A DNA stretch of 64,000 nt from CAVYGN01 sp963796325 (GCA_963796325.1 CAWCLF010000001.1:2294001-2358000); one strand, 5' to 3'. Positions 34,796 through 44,227 are shown, numbered from the stretch's first letter. A program made the numbers and translations. The notes: generated from the sequence alone by a model not told the origin.

Positions 34796-36085
34796 TCACT
34801 CCACTATTGTTATATTGGCATCCCCCAGGTTTGAAGGCGTCCAGGCCGTCCAGGTCGACGCGGAATATGACGGTATTGTAAGAGTCAATGTTCCGCATGA
34901 TTCAAAAATAGTTCCTCCAATCGAAGGGGGAGAGCTCTCGTTTACCGTGACCGATATCAGACCTGTACAGTCGTAGAAGGCAGAATTTCCTATTGTCGTG
35001 ACGCTCGCCGGTATGGTAAGGTTGGTCAGGCTCATGCACTGATCGATCGCACAGTCGCCGAGTGAAATCAGGCCCTGAGGCAGCATAAGGTTCGTCAAAT
35101 TGCGGCAGTAATAAAATGCAAACTGGCCGATATTGGTGACGCCTGAGGGAATGGAAAGACTTTTCAGGTTTGTCGCACAATCGAAGGATGCGTCGCAGAT
35201 GTTCGATACTCCGGCCGGGATTGTGTAGGAAGATGCGCTGCTGCCGCTGTTATACTGGATAAGACGGGACTTGCTTATATCGAATAATACCCCGTTGACC
35301 GACGTGTAAGCAGTGTTCCCGGGAAGCACGGTTATATTCGTCAGCATGCATCCTGTGAAGGCCATATCCCCTATGCAGGTAACTCCGGCAGGTATTATGA
35401 TATTCGATATGCGGAAGCAATTGTCGAAACATCTGTCACCTATGTAGTTGACTCCGCTGCCGAGGATGACATTGGTAAGGATAGTCCCAAAATCGCTGCA
35501 GAATTCATAGGCCCCTACATACTGGACGCTGTCCGGAATGACAAAGTTCGCCAGGTTCGTGCAGTCATAGAAGGTGGAGTCACCCAGGTTCGTCACCCCG
35601 TTCAGGATCGTAACATTCGACATGCTTAAGCAGCCGATGAAAACAGCCCACCCGAGATATTTTACGCTGCCCGGAATGGTGACGCTTGTCAGGTTCGAGC
35701 ACCAGGCGAACACAAACTGGCCCCCCAGGGAAGTGAAGCTGCCAGGTATCGTGAGGTTCGTCAGGCCGCCGCATCCGTTGAACGCGTAATTGCAGATCCC
35801 TGTAACGGGATAGCCGGAGATGTTGGAAAGGAAGGCTATGTTCCCGGATGCGCTCTGGTTAGTCAGGACGAGCCATGATGACCCGATGTTGGTATAGACT
35901 ATACCGCTGTAAACGACATTTGTAAATAGCGCTGCCGGCGAACTGGAGCTTGAGCTGGAACTTGACAATGACGACGAAGAACCCGGACCTGATCCGCCGC
36001 CGCCCGTACCCGGCGCCGCCGAACAAGCCGTGATCAAAACACATAAAGTTATCAGCACACAAAAAAACAATATAGTACTTTTCAT
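34796..36085 (-). CDS. BspA-type leucine-rich-repeat lipoprotein
   Basis: A 429-residue surface protein. The signal peptide ends in a lipobox (VLITAC, Cys about 21), followed by a flexible linker rich in Gly and Ser (GGGGSGPGSSSS then a nine-Ser run). About 13 imperfect 23-residue LRR_5 repeats follow, of the form NLTIPxSVTxIGxxAFxxCxxL, as in Treponema/Bacteroides BspA-like surface proteins. Many repeats keep the C in CTNL/CSNL. Such proteins mediate adhesion or host contact in known members. AAGGAGGG precedes ATG 36085. Codon use is more GC-rich than in the neighbours. Confidence 0.9.
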   Translation of the reverse strand: MKSTILFFCVLITLCVLITACSAAPGTGGGGSGPGSSSSLSSSSSSSSSPAALFTNVVYSGIVYTNIGSSWLVLTNQSASGNIAFLSNISGYPVTGICNYAFNGCGGLTNLTIPGSFTSLGGQFVFAWCSNLTSVTIPGSVKYLGWAVFIGCLSMSNVTILNGVTNLGDSTFYDCTNLANFVIPDSVQYVGAYEFCSDFGTILTNVILGSGVNYIGDRCFDNCFRISNIIIPAGVTCIGDMAFTGCMLTNITVLPGNTAYTSVNGVLFDISKSRLIQYNSGSSASSYTIPAGVSNICDASFDCATNLKSLSIPSGVTNIGQFAFYYCRNLTNLMLPQGLISLGDCAIDQCMSLTNLTIPASVTTIGNSAFYDCTGLISVTVNESSPPSIGGTIFESCGTLTLTIPSYSASTWTAWTPSNLGDANITIVE

Positions 36086-36662
36086 GATTGCCCTCCTTAT
36101 TTATATTTTTTGTGTTGGTGATTGGATAATTTCAATTTTAATCATCCGGAAAAATTCTAACATCGATATATCAAGATGTCGCCCGTCCCTACCCGGAAGG
36201 ACTAATTTATTTTAAAATATTTCCTGATAATAAGCAAGACCCGAAAAACAGTATGCCGGACGGCATCCTGGAAGGCGAAGGAAATAGTTGTTTCTTTCTG
36301 GAGAGTTTTAATATGCTTCGTTGGTAATCTCCGTCATGCAAGCATTAACGGAATGAAGGCCTTCTCCGGCCTGCTCCGCCCCCGTTTTTCCATGACCATT
36401 CCTCAGTATAATCAATATTGCTATGATATTTACCAAAATATTTCATGTCAACAATATAAAATAGAATAATATAAAATAGAATAACTATGTCACACCGTAC
36501 GCGCATTATCCATGAGCGATAGCGACCGGCAGGCAGGGAGTTGTACGACCCAGCCCCTGCGGTCCAACCTTACTGTTAAAAACTTAATCTATTATTTTGC
36601 ATATTTATGTAACAACTTTTATTATTATTATAGAATAGCAATTAATTTAAAGGAGGCAAATT
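36086..36662. other. 577-base intergenic region
   Basis: No gene is apparent. There is a short direct repeat TATAAAATAGAATA at about 36457-36484. The sequence near 36350-36380 (GAAGGCCTTCTCCGGCCTGC) could form a small hairpin. Nothing else structured is seen. The last 20 bases contain AAAGGAGGC, the SD of the next small gene. Confidence 0.4.
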
Positions 36663-36884
36663 ATGGCTGATTGCGATTGTCTTGCAGGTTGTCCTTTTTT
36701 TAATGACAGGATGGAGAATATGCCGACCATCGCAGGTTTATTGAAAAAAGAATATTGCCAGAAAGATTTCATGAATTGTGCTCGCCACCTAGTAAAAGAA
36801 GCTCTCGGAAAAGATAAAGTGCCATCGAATCTTTTCCCGAATCAATCGGATAGAGCAAGGATTTTAATAACTCAAAATAATTGA
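36663..36884 (+). CDS. Small Cys-rich protein (73 residues)
   Basis: A 73-residue protein with a strong SD (AAGGAGGC). Five cysteines are C4, C6, C10, C32 and C39, in the order DCDCLAGCPFF, then EYCQKDFMNCARH. The rest is a helical stretch (KEALGKDKVPSNLFPNQSDRARILI). I recall similar small proteins of the same pattern (CxCxxxCPFFN...YC...CAR) in sulfate reducers and other anaerobes, but without a defined function. A metal site or Fe-S cluster is possible. A chemoreceptor gene follows about 600 bases later on the same strand. The ORF is short but well initiated. Confidence 0.7.
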   Translation: MADCDCLAGCPFFNDRMENMPTIAGLLKKEYCQKDFMNCARHLVKEALGKDKVPSNLFPNQSDRARILITQNN

Positions 36885-37111
36885 TTCATTTGCATTATAA
36901 AAAGATGGAAGCATGAATTTTCTCCTATTTTAGACAAATTTTACACATATTGTAATCAGTACACAAAGGGTAGAAAACGGGGTAAATAATCATGCGGTTG
37001 CGGACCAAGCTTACCATGTACGGCGGTGAAGGTCGCGCCCCTGTACACCATTTTTACTATAATCTAAAAATTTGTATTATAATCTGTTTATTGTCATACA
37101 GTTGGTTGGTG

Positions 37112-37191
37112 ATCAGGGTTTTCTTTCGGTTCACTTTCTTTTGCGCAAAAGAAAGTGAACATGATATTGCCAAATTCCCCTAACCCTGATA
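37112..37191. repeat. Perfect 32-base palindrome inside an outer inverted repeat
   Basis: Positions 37129-37160 are a perfect palindrome whose left half is GTTCACTTTCTTTTGC. It sits inside outer arms ATCAGGGTT (37112-37120) and AACCCTGAT (37183-37191). DNA could extrude as a cruciform, or the RNA could fold as a long hairpin. One half (AAAAGAAAGTGAAC) recurs at 3874-3887. It looks like a small non-autonomous repeat element. Confidence 0.75.
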
Positions 37192-37201
37192 CAATATCGT
37201 T

Positions 37202-37296
37202 ATGGTCACTTCTAAAACCCACCCTTACGGGTACAAGGCCTTTCACCGGACAAGCCGGTACAAGGGCGGTGAGGTAGTGACCATTGGGCGGTTTCT
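37202..37296 (+). repeat. Dispersed hairpin element, copy A
   Basis: Outer arms ATGGTCACT (37202-37210) and AGTGACCAT (37276-37284) pair perfectly over 9 bases. Inner arms ACCCACCCTT and AAGGGCGGTG pair with one bulge. The sequence then continues ATTGGGCGGTTTCTAG. Copies B and C share the CACTTCTAA core and the GGTAGTG.CCAT core. Confidence 0.65.
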
Positions 37297-37481
37297 AGGT
37301 AATTAGAATATTTCTTGAAAAAACAGAGTTTGTTTTTTAGAAAAGCCCTTATCCCTTGACCGGATTTTCTGCGCCCTTTACAATGAAGCCCGGCAGGTAT
37401 CTCCCCTGCCCGTGAGCTTTATATTTTGATTCTTATTGTCGATCTTTCATGGAAGGGCAATTAAGAGGGGGGAGGATTTTT

Positions 37482-39440
37482 GTGAAAGGTTTAAAAATCG
37501 GCGCCAAGATCACTCTTGCGAATCTATTGACCCTTATAATTTTATATGCTGTTTCACTGATTGTGATATGGTATCTTTTCGGCATCAATAATGATTTAAA
37601 ATTAAAGAGATTCAGGGAAACGATGCTCAATGAAAGGAAACACAATCTTGTAGCAGTAGTGGATATGGGCTACAGCATCCTCGCGGTCAATGTGACCAAT
37701 TACATAACCGAGAAGGGTAAAACCAGGGAAGTCCTCCAGGATTATAAGAACGAAGCTACAGGCGAAATCCGGAATATGAGGTACGACAACGGGACCGGAT
37801 ACCTTTTTATTAACGACACAACCAAACCCTTCCCCCATATGGTTATGCATCCTACCATGCCCGAATTGAACGGCAGGGAACTTGACAGCCCTCAGTTCAA
37901 TACTGTCGGCAGGGAAAAGAAAAACCTGTTTGTCGCCATGAACGATCTCTGTGAAACAAACGGGGAAGGCTTCATCGAATACCTTTGGCCCAAACCGGTA
38001 GGAAACAATCTCACCGAATACCAGCCCAAGCTGACTTATGTCAAGCTTTTCAAGCCCTGGAAATGGATCATAGGCTCCGGTTTATATATAGATGATATTG
38101 ATTCCGCTGTAAACATGGAAAAATCAAAGATTGACAGGGACAGCATCGGTTTGTATAATTCCCTGACAATAATAATGGCGGCAGTTACTCTGTTTATGCT
38201 GATTTTCCTGTATTTTATTTCAAACCGCATGACAAACCCCTTAAAGCAGATGATAAAGTCGCTTGATGAAATAACGGAGGGAAAGGGCGATCTGACAAAT
38301 AAGATCGTTTATACAGGAAAAGACGAAATCGGCGAACTGGGGCAAAGCTTCAACAAACTGCTCGGAATTCTCAAGTCCGACCTTGACGAGGTCGCAAGTT
38401 TAGCCATGCAGGTCAGGGATTCGTCGGGAAAGTCTCAGAAGCTCATGGATGTCTCGATCAAGCCCAGCCTCAATATGATCAAGGAAACGACCCATACTCT
38501 CAATATCGAGTCTGAAAACTCAACTTCGGGAATAGAAGAACTGTCGGCTACGCTGGAAGAAGTTGTAAGAAATATCGAAAGCATCATGACCAATATGGTA
38601 AAGCAGGCCTCCGCCGTCGAAGAAGGGTCGAGCTCCATCGAGGAAATGGCCCGCAATATTGAAAATACGGCTGAAATGTCCAACAAGACGAAAAGCATAT
38701 CCCAGAACCTCAACAGCGTTTCAATCGAAGGCAGTTCCGCTGTAAAAGCGTCTATAACATCCATACGCGAGGTTGCCGAATACTCTCAGCAGATTTTAAA
38801 ATTATTAGGCCTCATTTCGAATATTACCAAGCAGACCAACCTGCTGGCAATGAACGCCGCTATCGAGGCCGCTCATGCGGGAGAAGCCGGGAAAGGCTTT
38901 GCCATAGTGGCCGACGAGATAAGAAGACTTTCGGAAGACACGAATAAAAACGCCAGGGATATCGGCGACGTTGTTGCTACGATAGTAGGCCGCATAGACG
39001 ATTCGGTCAGGCTGGCCGAAAAGGCAGGCGTCGGCCTCGACATGATCACCGCTTATTCCCAGCAGAATGTTCAGATCATAAGCCAGCTCAATGTAGCGGT
39101 TGCGGAGCAGAATAACGGGGCGAAGGAAATATTGAAATCGACGCAGGATCTTGTAAAGATAACTGAAGAGGTCAAGCTCTCGATGGTCGAACAGAAAGAC
39201 GCCACGCTGGATTTTTCAGGCGCCCTGAAAGACCTTAGAAAATTAGCCCTTGAAAACAAGGAAAGCACCAAAAAGCATATCGAAACCCTGAACTCGCTGC
39301 TTCAAACCATAGAAGAGATCAGCGCCAACATTCAGGATAATACGGACAAAGGCGCAGCTTTAGGAAAGTACGCCGATAAATATGTTCATGGGAATAACGG
39401 CACTGCCGTTGAAAAAACAGGCCTTAAACTCGTCGAATAA
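37482..39440 (+). CDS. Methyl-accepting chemotaxis protein with Cache sensor
   Basis: From GTG 37482 (strong GGGGAGG upstream) the protein has 652 residues. Membrane segments lie at about residues 8-32 and 230-250. The extracytoplasmic part (about 35-225) is an sCache-type domain (GTGYLFINDTTKPFPHMVMHP, WKWIIGSGLYIDDID). HAMP follows (MTNPLKQMIKSLDEITEGKGDLT). The long coiled-coil signalling domain has the hairpin tip ITKQTNLLAMNAAIEAAHAGEAGKGFAIVADEIRRLSEDT. An ATG 11 codons upstream (37449) is possible but lacks an SD. It would pass small-molecule signals to CheA. The stop sits 1 base from the convergent HD-GYP gene. Confidence 0.93.
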   Translation: MKGLKIGAKITLANLLTLIILYAVSLIVIWYLFGINNDLKLKRFRETMLNERKHNLVAVVDMGYSILAVNVTNYITEKGKTREVLQDYKNEATGEIRNMRYDNGTGYLFINDTTKPFPHMVMHPTMPELNGRELDSPQFNTVGREKKNLFVAMNDLCETNGEGFIEYLWPKPVGNNLTEYQPKLTYVKLFKPWKWIIGSGLYIDDIDSAVNMEKSKIDRDSIGLYNSLTIIMAAVTLFMLIFLYFISNRMTNPLKQMIKSLDEITEGKGDLTNKIVYTGKDEIGELGQSFNKLLGILKSDLDEVASLAMQVRDSSGKSQKLMDVSIKPSLNMIKETTHTLNIESENSTSGIEELSATLEEVVRNIESIMTNMVKQASAVEEGSSSIEEMARNIENTAEMSNKTKSISQNLNSVSIEGSSAVKASITSIREVAEYSQQILKLLGLISNITKQTNLLAMNAAIEAAHAGEAGKGFAIVADEIRRLSEDTNKNARDIGDVVATIVGRIDDSVRLAEKAGVGLDMITAYSQQNVQIISQLNVAVAEQNNGAKEILKSTQDLVKITEEVKLSMVEQKDATLDFSGALKDLRKLALENKESTKKHIETLNSLLQTIEEISANIQDNTDKGAALGKYADKYVHGNNGTAVEKTGLKLVE

Positions 39441-39441
39441 A

Positions 39442-40368
39442 TTAAAACAGGGTCTTGAAGCCCGCATCGAGGGCGTCGAACAGCTCAGGGTCGAATTTAT
39501 TCCTGTCCTGTCGGAGTTTCATATAATGTTCTCTGTCTGAACGGTTTTTAATGCTCCATTCCCCGGATAAAAGAAGGGCTGCATAATTCGATAGCGATAT
39601 AAGCCTTGCCAGAAAAGGCAGGTCCTCTCCGGATAGGCCTCTCGGGTAGCCGCTTCCGTCTAAAAATTCTTCATGATTCAATACGGCCTGCATCACTTCT
39701 TCAGGCAGGTCATGCCTGTCGGTCTCGGATTTTAAAAGCCTGTATGCCTCTACCGGGTGCTGGTAGAATTCCTGCTTGTTCAGTGTCATTTCCACCCTTT
39801 TCATATCAAGGTGCTTCGCTTCAATTTTCAATAATCCGATATTATGAAGCATGGAGGCATTGATGATATTTTCGACCGTCCTGCCGTCTATCATGCCTGA
39901 ATTTGTCGAGAGCGCATAGTTGTAATATGTAAGAAGCGCGATATAGCATGTATGGAGTGAATTTTCGAATATTTTCTTCGAGAACGTTTTTAATTGAGAC
40001 AGCTTCCATACCGAGTAATCGGATTCCCTTAAAATTCTTCCCAGGTATTTCTCGATAAATTCGCACCTTTCATGGGTGATTTTTTTTGCATAAGGAGCCT
40101 TTTTAAAAAAGGCGACGGCATAATCCGCCCACTTTGTTCTTTTATCCTCGTCGATATAATGAGGGATTACCGTCCTTACATGAATTGTTTTGCGGGTATC
40201 GTTATTATAAATTTCCCTGAGTTTGGCGACGTCTCTCATAGTGAGGATTTTTTGTGTGCCGAGAAGAAGCTTTGCATTTGAATCATAAACCGGTTCGCAT
40301 AGCACATAGCTTTTCCCTTTTTCAACTTCGGCCTCGAGGGAACTGATAAAAAAAGTAAATTCTTCCAT
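39442..40368 (-). CDS. HD-GYP-type protein with degenerate catalytic motif
   Basis: A 308-residue protein of the HD-GYP class. The C-terminal half has NHEEFLDGSGYPRGLSGEDLPFLARLI (residues 231-257), the GYP signature. The HD pair is altered: MLHNIGLL (residues 173-180) reads HN instead of HD. The usual late VADxxDAL reads LSNYAALL (259-266). These are metal-ligand positions in active c-di-GMP phosphodiesterases. The protein may bind nucleotide or a partner without cleaving. The N-terminal 125 residues are unassigned. It ends the dapB-guaB operon (17 bases after guaB). Confidence 0.85.
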   Translation of the reverse strand: MEEFTFFISSLEAEVEKGKSYVLCEPVYDSNAKLLLGTQKILTMRDVAKLREIYNNDTRKTIHVRTVIPHYIDEDKRTKWADYAVAFFKKAPYAKKITHERCEFIEKYLGRILRESDYSVWKLSQLKTFSKKIFENSLHTCYIALLTYYNYALSTNSGMIDGRTVENIINASMLHNIGLLKIEAKHLDMKRVEMTLNKQEFYQHPVEAYRLLKSETDRHDLPEEVMQAVLNHEEFLDGSGYPRGLSGEDLPFLARLISLSNYAALLLSGEWSIKNRSDREHYMKLRQDRNKFDPELFDALDAGFKTLF

Positions 40369-40385
40369 TAATTCCGCCCCGTCAA

Positions 40386-41891
40386 TCAGTACTCTTCCGA
40401 ATCTATCATATAATTCGGGGCTTCTTTTGTGATTATCACATCATGCGGATGAGATTCCCTGAGAGAAGCGTTAGTTATTTTCATGAACCTGGTATTCGAT
40501 TTAAACCGGGGAATATCCGGAGAGCCGCAATATCCCATAGCCAGTTTCAATCCTCCGATCAATTGATATATGACATCCTTCAGATCTCCCTTGTACGGCA
40601 CTCTCCCCTCGATACCTTCGGGAACCAGTTTTTCAGCTTCGTAGTCATCCTGAAAATACCTGTTCTTCGATCCTTCCTGCATTGCAGCAATAGAACCCAT
40701 GCCCCTGTAGGCTTTATAGCGGCGGCCTTTGTAAATAACGAATTCGCCGGGACTTTCCGTCGTACCGGCCAGGAGATTGCCTATCATAACGCTGTCGGCG
40801 CCCGCGGCGATAGCTTTTGCAATATCACCGGAATATTTGATCCCGCCGTCGGCTATCATTTTAACGTTATTCTTTTCCGTTACCGTGTATACTTCCATAA
40901 TTGCTGTAATCTGAGGAATCCCGACGCCGGCGACGATCCTTGTCGTGCATATCGATCCGGGCCCTATCCCGACCTTTACTGCATCGGCGCCTCTTTTGAT
41001 AAGCGCCAGGGCCGCATCGGCAGTGGCAATGTTGCCTGCCACGACCTGGATATCGGGGAATTTATTTTTTACTTTTTCCACCATATCCAGAACACGCTCC
41101 TGGTGTCCATGGGCTGTATCGACAACTATGACATCGGCATCAATTTCTGCAAGTCTTTTAACCCTTTCAATGTCCGTCAGTGACGTCCCGACTGCCGCTC
41201 CAACCCGGAGACGCCCTTTCTTGTCTTTTGTCGCATCAGGATACTCGGCTATTTTTGTGATGTCCTTTAATGTGATAAGCCCTGTTATCTTGTCGGTCTT
41301 ATCGACGATCGGCAGCTTTTCGACCCTGCTTTCGCGCATTATTTGGCTTGCCTTCGTAAGGTCGACAATTCCTTCGTAAGTAACCAGTTCCTGCCGCGGA
41401 GTCATAATATCTTTGACGCTTTTTTCAAGATTTTTATCTGCGTCTACAAAACCGAGGTCCCTTTTCGTGACGATTCCAACCAGCTGATTTTTATCATTTA
41501 CAATGGGAATGCCGGATATGCTGTACTGTTTCATTACATTCTTGACATCCCTGATCTTCTTATTCATATTCAGGACTATCGGATTATTTATTACGATATT
41601 CTCAAACCTTTTGACTTTTTGAACTTCATCGATCTGCTTGTCGATATTATTGTTCCTGTGAATTATCCCTATACCGCCCAATTGGGCGATCGCAATGGCC
41701 AGGTTCGAATCCGTCACGGTATCCATCGCCGCTGAAATAACGGGAATCTTCATTTTTATCTTTTCGGTCAGGTAGGAATGCGTATCCGCCATGGCCGGCA
41801 ATATTGAAGATTTTGTCGGAACAATAAGAACATCGTCAAAAGTAAGGCCTTCTATATCTTTATAAAATTTATCGGAATTTGATATTTTCAA
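40386..41891 (-). CDS. guaB: IMP dehydrogenase
   Basis: A 501-residue enzyme converting IMP to XMP with NAD, the first step to GMP. The barrel has FDDVLIVPTKS, SAAMDTVTDSNLAIAIAQLGGIGIIHRN and the catalytic Cys loop GIGPGSICTTRIVAGVGIPQ (about residues 295-314). Two CBS domains fill about 95-215 (SGIPIVNDKNQLVGIVTKRDLG; VEKLPIVDKTDKITGLITLKDI). The active-site flap shows MGSIAAMQEGSKNRYF. TTG 41891 is chosen: GGGAGG lies five bases upstream. A GTG (41897) overlaps that SD. It follows dapB by about 11 bases. Confidence 0.96.
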   Translation of the reverse strand: MKISNSDKFYKDIEGLTFDDVLIVPTKSSILPAMADTHSYLTEKIKMKIPVISAAMDTVTDSNLAIAIAQLGGIGIIHRNNNIDKQIDEVQKVKRFENIVINNPIVLNMNKKIRDVKNVMKQYSISGIPIVNDKNQLVGIVTKRDLGFVDADKNLEKSVKDIMTPRQELVTYEGIVDLTKASQIMRESRVEKLPIVDKTDKITGLITLKDITKIAEYPDATKDKKGRLRVGAAVGTSLTDIERVKRLAEIDADVIVVDTAHGHQERVLDMVEKVKNKFPDIQVVAGNIATADAALALIKRGADAVKVGIGPGSICTTRIVAGVGIPQITAIMEVYTVTEKNNVKMIADGGIKYSGDIAKAIAAGADSVMIGNLLAGTTESPGEFVIYKGRRYKAYRGMGSIAAMQEGSKNRYFQDDYEAEKLVPEGIEGRVPYKGDLKDVIYQLIGGLKLAMGYCGSPDIPRFKSNTRFMKITNASLRESHPHDVIITKEAPNYMIDSEEY

Positions 41892-41902
41892 GGGCACCTC
41901 CC

Positions 41903-42700
41903 TTAACCAAGACCCAGGACATCTTCGATTGTATATAATCCCGGACCCTGTTTACATATATATTTCGCGGCTCTGAGCGCGCCTCGCGCAAATGTCTCCC
42001 TGGAAGTCGCCTTGTGAGTCAGCTCGATTCTTTCCCCTTCTCCGTAAAATCCTATAGTATGATCCCCGACTACGTCGCCTCCCCTCAGGGCAAAAACTCC
42101 GATCTGCCCCACGGGTCTTTCCCCGGTCAATCCCTGCCTTCCGTAAACGACGTTTTCGGTTTTGTAAACTTCCTTGAGGATATCCAGCAATCTCAATGCT
42201 GTTCCGCTCGGCGAGTCCTTTTTCTTCCTGTGATGAGTCTCCGTTATTTCAGCGTCGAATTCACCTCCGAGGACTTCTGCCGCAATTCTTGTAATTTTAG
42301 CCAGCAGATTTATGCCGACGCTGTAATTCGGAGACCAAATTACCGGGATTTTTTTACCGGCTTCTTTAAGAAGTTTCATGTCTCCTTCATTCAAGCCCGT
42401 TGTTCCAATTACGATAGCCTTCTGCATTTTCATCGAGGCTTTAATATTTATAGACGCCGCCTGCTGTGTTGAGAAATCAATCAGAACATCCGATTTTTCA
42501 AGAGCCGTTTCAACATCGCCGACGAGAGGAACATTCAGGGATCTTCCTATTCCTCCCAGAATGCCCGCATCGATCCCGATATACGGACAGTCTGAAGCAT
42601 CGGCTGCGCCGGACAGTACAGAGTCCCTGTCCTCGCTGATAACTTTTATATTCGTCCTGCCCATTTTTCCCGATGCACCGCAAAGAGCTATTTTCAGCAT
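41903..42700 (-). CDS. dapB: 4-hydroxy-tetrahydrodipicolinate reductase
   Basis: A 265-residue enzyme of the lysine/diaminopimelate pathway, reducing the dipicolinate ring with NAD(P)H. NAD-binding ALCGASGKMGRTNIKVI (residues 4-20), substrate motif ETHHRKKKDSPSGTALRLLDI (about 150-170; catalytic His and Lys), and GGDVVGDHTIGFYGEGERIELTHKATSR. ATG 42700 (AAGGGAAAG upstream) is chosen over the longer reading, which adds a non-homologous 17-residue head. The copy B hairpin element lies just upstream of the gene. It heads the dapB-guaB-HD-GYP operon. Confidence 0.95.
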   Translation of the reverse strand: MLKIALCGASGKMGRTNIKVISEDRDSVLSGAADASDCPYIGIDAGILGGIGRSLNVPLVGDVETALEKSDVLIDFSTQQAASINIKASMKMQKAIVIGTTGLNEGDMKLLKEAGKKIPVIWSPNYSVGINLLAKITRIAAEVLGGEFDAEITETHHRKKKDSPSGTALRLLDILKEVYKTENVVYGRQGLTGERPVGQIGVFALRGGDVVGDHTIGFYGEGERIELTHKATSRETFARGALRAAKYICKQGPGLYTIEDVLGLG

Positions 42701-42721
42701 AAAACTTTCCCTTAATCCGTT

Positions 42722-42780
42722 AATCGCCCCATGGACACTACCGCACCCCACCGGAAGGGCGGGTTTTTAGAAGTGCTCAT
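42722..42780 (-). repeat. Dispersed hairpin element, copy B
   Basis: On the minus strand this starts ATGAGCACTTCTAAAAACCC and runs to TGCGGTAGTGTCCATGGGGC. Arms GAGCACT/AGTGTCC still pair with one wobble and one mismatch. It sits in the upstream region of dapB. See copies A (37202) and C (59649). Confidence 0.6.
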
Positions 42781-42826
42781 AAGTATTTATTATATATAAT
42801 AATTAAATATTAATCAAAAAAGCCTG

Positions 42827-44194
42827 TTAAACGCCGCCGATCACTACATCTTTTATCACGATGTGAGGACTGCCTGTTGAAACCGGCAAACCGCCCTGGC
42901 CCCCCTTTCCGCATCCGCCAAGCCCTCCATGATGATTGAGATCGTCGCCTGCCTTTGTTATGTTTTTCAATGTTGAGAAGACGTTTCCGGTCAGGACGGC
43001 ATCCCTTATAAGTTCCCCTATTTTCCCGTTTTTTATCCTGTAGGCATAAGCCGAGGAAAATGTGAACATCTCCAGATTGGTCATGCCGCCCAGATAGTCG
43101 ATTGCATAAATACCGTCGCCGATCGAGGAAAGTATATTTTCGAAAGATTCATTTCCCCTGTCTATATATGTATTGGTCATCCTGACAATCGGCTGAAAAG
43201 CGGGACTGACGGCCCTTGCATTGCCGGAAGCTTGTTCCTTCATCTTGCTTGCCGTTTCCCTCGAATGCAGCCTCGCTTCAAGGAGGCCGTTCCTTATGAG
43301 ATAGGTTTTGCCTCCTTTCACGCCCTCGTCGTCGTAGGGAGTATACCCGGCAAGCCCGGGTATGGAACCGTCGTCAAGGATATTCAGAAAATCCGGGCCG
43401 AACCTCTTTCCCAGTTCCATTACCGATCTCATCCTGGGATTTTCATACAAAAAATCCGATTCGGATAAATGCCCGAAAGCTTCATGAGCAAAAACTCCGG
43501 CAAGATTCGGATCGAGCAGTACCGTGTAAGTTCCCGATTCGACTTTTTTGGCCGTGAGAAGGTCAATGGCCCTTTTTTTTATTTCTTCAACCTTATTATC
43601 GCGGTTTAAAACAAGCTCCATTCCTCCGTACTGGCCTACCGATTCGAATGCCTGCTGCACGTTTTGACCGTCTTTTGCCATGGCCGAATACGAAACGCCG
43701 GTAAAAACCTTCGTTTGAGATAATGCCGAGCCTTCCGTGTTTACAAAATATTTTTCAACTTTCCAGTCGGCATAAATGACTCTTGTCGAAGCTATCCTGG
43801 GGTGCTTTAAAATATTATTGTAATTGTTCGCAATGTCGTTTTTATCTTTTAAGGAATAAGTGTCCGGTGAAATTTCATAATCCGTTTTTATTTCGGCCCT
43901 GACCGGGCCTGTTAAAATTATGCTGCTTTTATTATCCGTTTTATTGCTGCTGACAAGGCGCGCATTGGCGCATGCCGCTTCAATGTTGCTGTCAAAATCG
44001 TTTTCATTAAATGATGAAAAACCCCACCCTCCCCCGATCAGGGCCCTTACATTCCCCGAGGATGTTTTGGATGTTTGAACCGCTTCGATATTATTATTAG
44101 AGTAAATGATCCTTGTCTGGTAGAGCATTTCATAATGTATTTCACCGTAATCCGCATTCATCTTCCGGATTTTGTCCGTTAAATGTGTTAACAT
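42827..44194 (-). CDS. tldD: TldD/PmbA-family metalloprotease
   Basis: A 455-residue protein. The zinc motif HEAFGHLSESD (HExxxH, about residues 239-249) is that of TldD, which in E. coli forms a heterodimer with TldE to trim peptides such as microcin precursor and CcdA. Other TldD signs are GLAGYTPYDDEGVKGGKTYLIRNG, SGNARAVSPAFQPIVRMTNTYID and the Gly-rich end GGLGGCGKGGQGGLPVSTGSPHI. No tldE is nearby, so it may work alone or with a distant partner. GGGGG precedes ATG 44194. Confidence 0.93.
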   Translation of the reverse strand: MLTHLTDKIRKMNADYGEIHYEMLYQTRIIYSNNNIEAVQTSKTSSGNVRALIGGGWGFSSFNENDFDSNIEAACANARLVSSNKTDNKSSIILTGPVRAEIKTDYEISPDTYSLKDKNDIANNYNNILKHPRIASTRVIYADWKVEKYFVNTEGSALSQTKVFTGVSYSAMAKDGQNVQQAFESVGQYGGMELVLNRDNKVEEIKKRAIDLLTAKKVESGTYTVLLDPNLAGVFAHEAFGHLSESDFLYENPRMRSVMELGKRFGPDFLNILDDGSIPGLAGYTPYDDEGVKGGKTYLIRNGLLEARLHSRETASKMKEQASGNARAVSPAFQPIVRMTNTYIDRGNESFENILSSIGDGIYAIDYLGGMTNLEMFTFSSAYAYRIKNGKIGELIRDAVLTGNVFSTLKNITKAGDDLNHHGGLGGCGKGGQGGLPVSTGSPHIVIKDVVIGGV

Positions 44195-44227
44195 TCATAC
44201 CCCCGTAAAAAGAAGTTCCGGATAAGA

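Larger units (their letters stand above)
36885..37481. other. Intergenic region with palindromes and hairpin repeat
   Basis: No gene is supported. It holds the nested palindrome 37112-37191 and one copy of the dispersed hairpin element (37202-37296). The segment 37000-37060 has a small TGTAC/GTACA inverted repeat. The last bases carry the chemoreceptor SD. Confidence 0.5.

Noticed and set aside
36992..37183. 63-residue open frame in the hairpin-rich gap
   Set aside because: It reads through the 32-base palindrome, has no SD and no family similarity; its protein is a by-product of repeat sequence.
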